A stretch of 64,000 nucleotides of DNA from Haemonchus contortus (Eukaryota > Nematoda > Chromadorea > Rhabditida > Trichostrongylidae): assembly GCA_000469685.2 (NCBI GenBank), contig LS997565.1:16241293-16305292 (forward strand). Reading direction: 5' to 3'. Both the position numbers and the translations under genes were made by a program. Of this stretch, positions 62,248-64,000 are shown in pieces; the stretch's first letter is position 1, and each line of letters starts with the position of its first letter. Under the pieces are notes generated by a model. The model did not search any database and was not told the origin of the DNA. It was given only the letters and a program-made list of their open reading frames with translations.

Positions 62248-62452
62248 TATATTTTGGTTTGCAGCAGTCACGATCAAAATTCTGAAGGGAAGTCGAATGC
62301 AGGGACGCAACCCTCAGATGGGATTGATCGAGGCAAGAGGACGTTTAGGACTTTGACAGTCATGAAAAGTATTCATTTGTGGAATAGGGAGGCCAAAAGA
62401 AAGGCACCGTTTAAAAGTGGGCCAGCCCCCAAGTGCGGTGGGTCATGCTGAT

Positions 62453-62911
62453 CTACCCACGATTTCGAGGCAAACCCAGATGGATACGGTAACTAAGTGA
62501 GGTCTGTGGCCTACTCGCTCGAGGCATGACCCACCCGCTGTATAAGGTGGGAGAAAGTAGCTGAGAGCCAAGACTCGTCGGTATAACTTCTTTATAATTT
62601 GAAAATTGTTGGCTCGACCTCAAGAGAAACGCTTACGTAAACGTTTGAATTCCGGCATGTGCCATGTTTTTACAAAGAGCATACGCTCTCTTGCTTGTCC
62701 TAGTGATAGCTCCGATGTTCAGAAAAAAGATACGTACTACTTCGAAAGTACTCATGCTAAACTCTTTGTGTACATCCATCAACTGTGGAAAACCGTAACT
62801 TATCTGAAACCTCCGACTACATATAGGCTCCTGATACGATTTTCAAACTATAGAGAAGCTTTTCACTGGAGAGTGACATACATCCACTAAGAGCAGTAAG
62901 AAAGCAAGTCA
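62453..62911. repeat. Insertion present only in the right palindrome arm
   Basis: The arm similarity breaks after GTGGGTCATGCTGA and resumes at CATGCTTGCTATTTAACAT. GTCATGCT occurs at both edges. Near the left end, GCGGTGGGTCATGC (62436-62449) is inverted at GGCATGACCCACCCGC (62523-62538), giving a hairpin. No coding domain was recognised. Confidence 0.6.
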
Positions 62912-63062
62912 TGCTTGCTATTTAACATTTTGAAAAGCCTCTGCCACTCGACTTTGCCGCATGGCCGAATTGTGCCATTCCGAAGAAAACTGGTATCGAA
63001 ACGATCAAACCTATCTGAGAAACGTCATGGTCTAATCTCCATCCAATGTCGGAAAATGTTAG

Positions 63063-63245
63063 GAATATGCTTCAGTTGAACATTTCAAAATTTCATGCGA
63101 TTTGCTCCACTGGGAAAAAAGTTACGGCAAGTTAAAGTTGGCCGAATACTTTTGAGCGCTATTGTACATATATCCATATCTTGATTAGGGAAAATTGCTT
63201 TATGGTCATTATACCCACTGATCAGAATTAAATGGTAATACACAA
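63063..63245. other. Short non-coding stretch
   Basis: No feature recognised between the palindrome and the candidate exon. Confidence 0.4.
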
Positions 63246-63251
63246 TCTTAC

Positions 63252-63541
63252 TGATACCAGCGATACAGAAATGTTAGCATGCGCCTATACAAAGTAAGCG
63301 ATCGCAAAATTACAGTACCGGAGAAGAGGGCAATAAAAAATAAATAAACACAAATGGGAGGAATGATAACAGTTCGAATGATACCAAGACTATTCACAAT
63401 GGAAAGATTCTTATCAACAGATCCGATGCATTTTGGGTGTTTGAGCCAACTGGTGCACGCTTTATTTGTCTTCGAGATGGAGGTGTTCTTCGTAAAATCA
63501 AACTCTTGCGTTACTGCTTGTTTGAAGATATCCAGCACATC
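63252..63541 (-). CDS. Candidate exon of an unknown membrane protein
   Basis: An open minus-strand frame runs from acceptor atattgcag (phase 0) to a strong donor GTAAGA (phase 2). It encodes a soluble part with two Cys (KACTSWLKHPKCIGS) and a hydrophobic segment TVIIPPICVYLFFIALFSG followed by basic residues (LYRRM). The family is not recognised; it could be one helix of a multi-pass receptor or the C-terminal region of another surface protein. The splice sites and open frame support a real exon. Confidence 0.35.
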
Positions 63542-63640
63542 CTGCAATATACTAAATGTTGGATATTCTACGTATTTCAGAATTAAGAGTAGAGAAGGCT
63601 TTCGCCGCGCGCGACGGTTTTGTTCCTACGCTCTACACCC

Positions 63641-64000
63641 CTAGGTTACTATAGAGCAATGTGATCGAGCGACACTCACACTCTAGAGCGACAGAATACT
63701 TTGTTACTGACATAGAAATCCTCACGAAAGTTCAATTGAAGAGCGACACTTCTGAATTCATGCTCTGATTACAACTGCGGAACGCTTACCGTGAATGCGA
63801 TCACTGTTAGCTTGCACCCATTTCTTGTAAGGCAATTACTAACGAGACCGTTCTCGCGCTGTCATATCAGACTCTGACAGTAATATGTATAGAACCCATT
63901 TCCAAGGCTTACTGATACGCCTTCAGACATGTGGAAGCTTGGCAAATCTGATGGAACCAGTCGAAGCTCGGGCTAGTACCGTCATACCTACCTCTTTGAC
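63641..64000. repeat. Dispersed ~350-bp repeat, copy 2
   Basis: Same-orientation relative of 6123-6470, continuing to the right edge. Shared words are TAGGTTACTA, TACTTTGTTACTG, CTGATTACAACTGCGGAAC, ATATCAGACTC and CTGATACGCC. Confidence 0.7.

Larger units (their letters stand above)
61218..63062. repeat. Palindrome LIR5 carrying tRNA-Glu units
   Basis: The left arm begins CTAACTTTTTCCGACATTGG and the right arm ends with the inverse CCAATGTCGGAAAATGTTAG; the centre lies near 61850-61940. Each arm contains a tRNA-Glu-like gene and its spacer, related to the array at 1-3150. The right arm is longer because of a ~460-bp insertion (about 62453-62911). Mirror-image ORFs across it are artefacts. 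Confidence 0.85.

Noticed and set aside
61262..62451. Identical ~60-residue ORFs on opposite strands
   Set aside because: They are mirror copies within the LIR5 palindrome overlapping tRNA-Glu genes; no protein family is indicated.

Overview
The window looks like nuclear DNA of a strongylid nematode, most likely a hookworm (Ancylostoma or a close relative). The evidence is a gene built from many small exons with short consensus splice sites, receptor-L-domain exons of the type expanded in nematodes (the IRLD families), an RTE-clade retrotransposon whose protein looks like those I know from hookworm gene sets, Tc1/mariner elements with long inverted repeats, and very heavy repeat content. No bacterial, viral or organellar sequence was recognised.

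Layout. Positions 1-3150 hold 12 tandem copies of a ~271-bp unit, each with a minus-strand tRNA-Glu(UUC). From 27022 down to 4777 (minus strand) nine exons form one open 508-codon frame: receptor L-domain units, an acidic Ser/Thr-rich linker, one transmembrane helix split by an intron, and a short Lys-rich tail. All internal junctions are phase 1, and exon lengths of 102, 135 and 171 bp recur. The introns carry foldback elements, tRNA-like repeats, a decayed mariner element and a ~1.6-kb element with a CA microsatellite. Positions 28260-31400 hold a broken RTE-type LINE. Positions 32675-34244 hold a dead Tc1-like element. Positions 34250-38100 are TG- and CA/TA-rich simple repeats. From 39 to 54 kb come further copies of the CA-bearing element (the last one expanded into ~2.3 kb of almost pure CA), a 5'-truncated CR1/Jockey-like LINE, a ~0.5-kb GC-rich direct duplication and two long inverted repeats. 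Positions 54.3-59.9 kb hold three more receptor-L exons (171-like, 135, 102 bp) from a paralogous gene or a further part of the same locus, with a second dead Tc1-like element between them. At 61.2-63.06 kb there is a ~1.85-kb palindrome carrying tRNA-Glu units. The window ends with a candidate membrane-protein exon and a second copy of a ~350-bp sequence also found in the last intron of the first receptor-L gene.

Functional reading. The only well-supported protein gene is the receptor-L (IRLD-like) gene: a single-pass surface protein with tandem ligand-binding-type L domains and no kinase domain. The rest is a tRNA-Glu cluster plus mobile and repetitive DNA. The most unusual structural theme is a set of five long inverted repeats in which each arm carries a tRNA or tRNA-like module.
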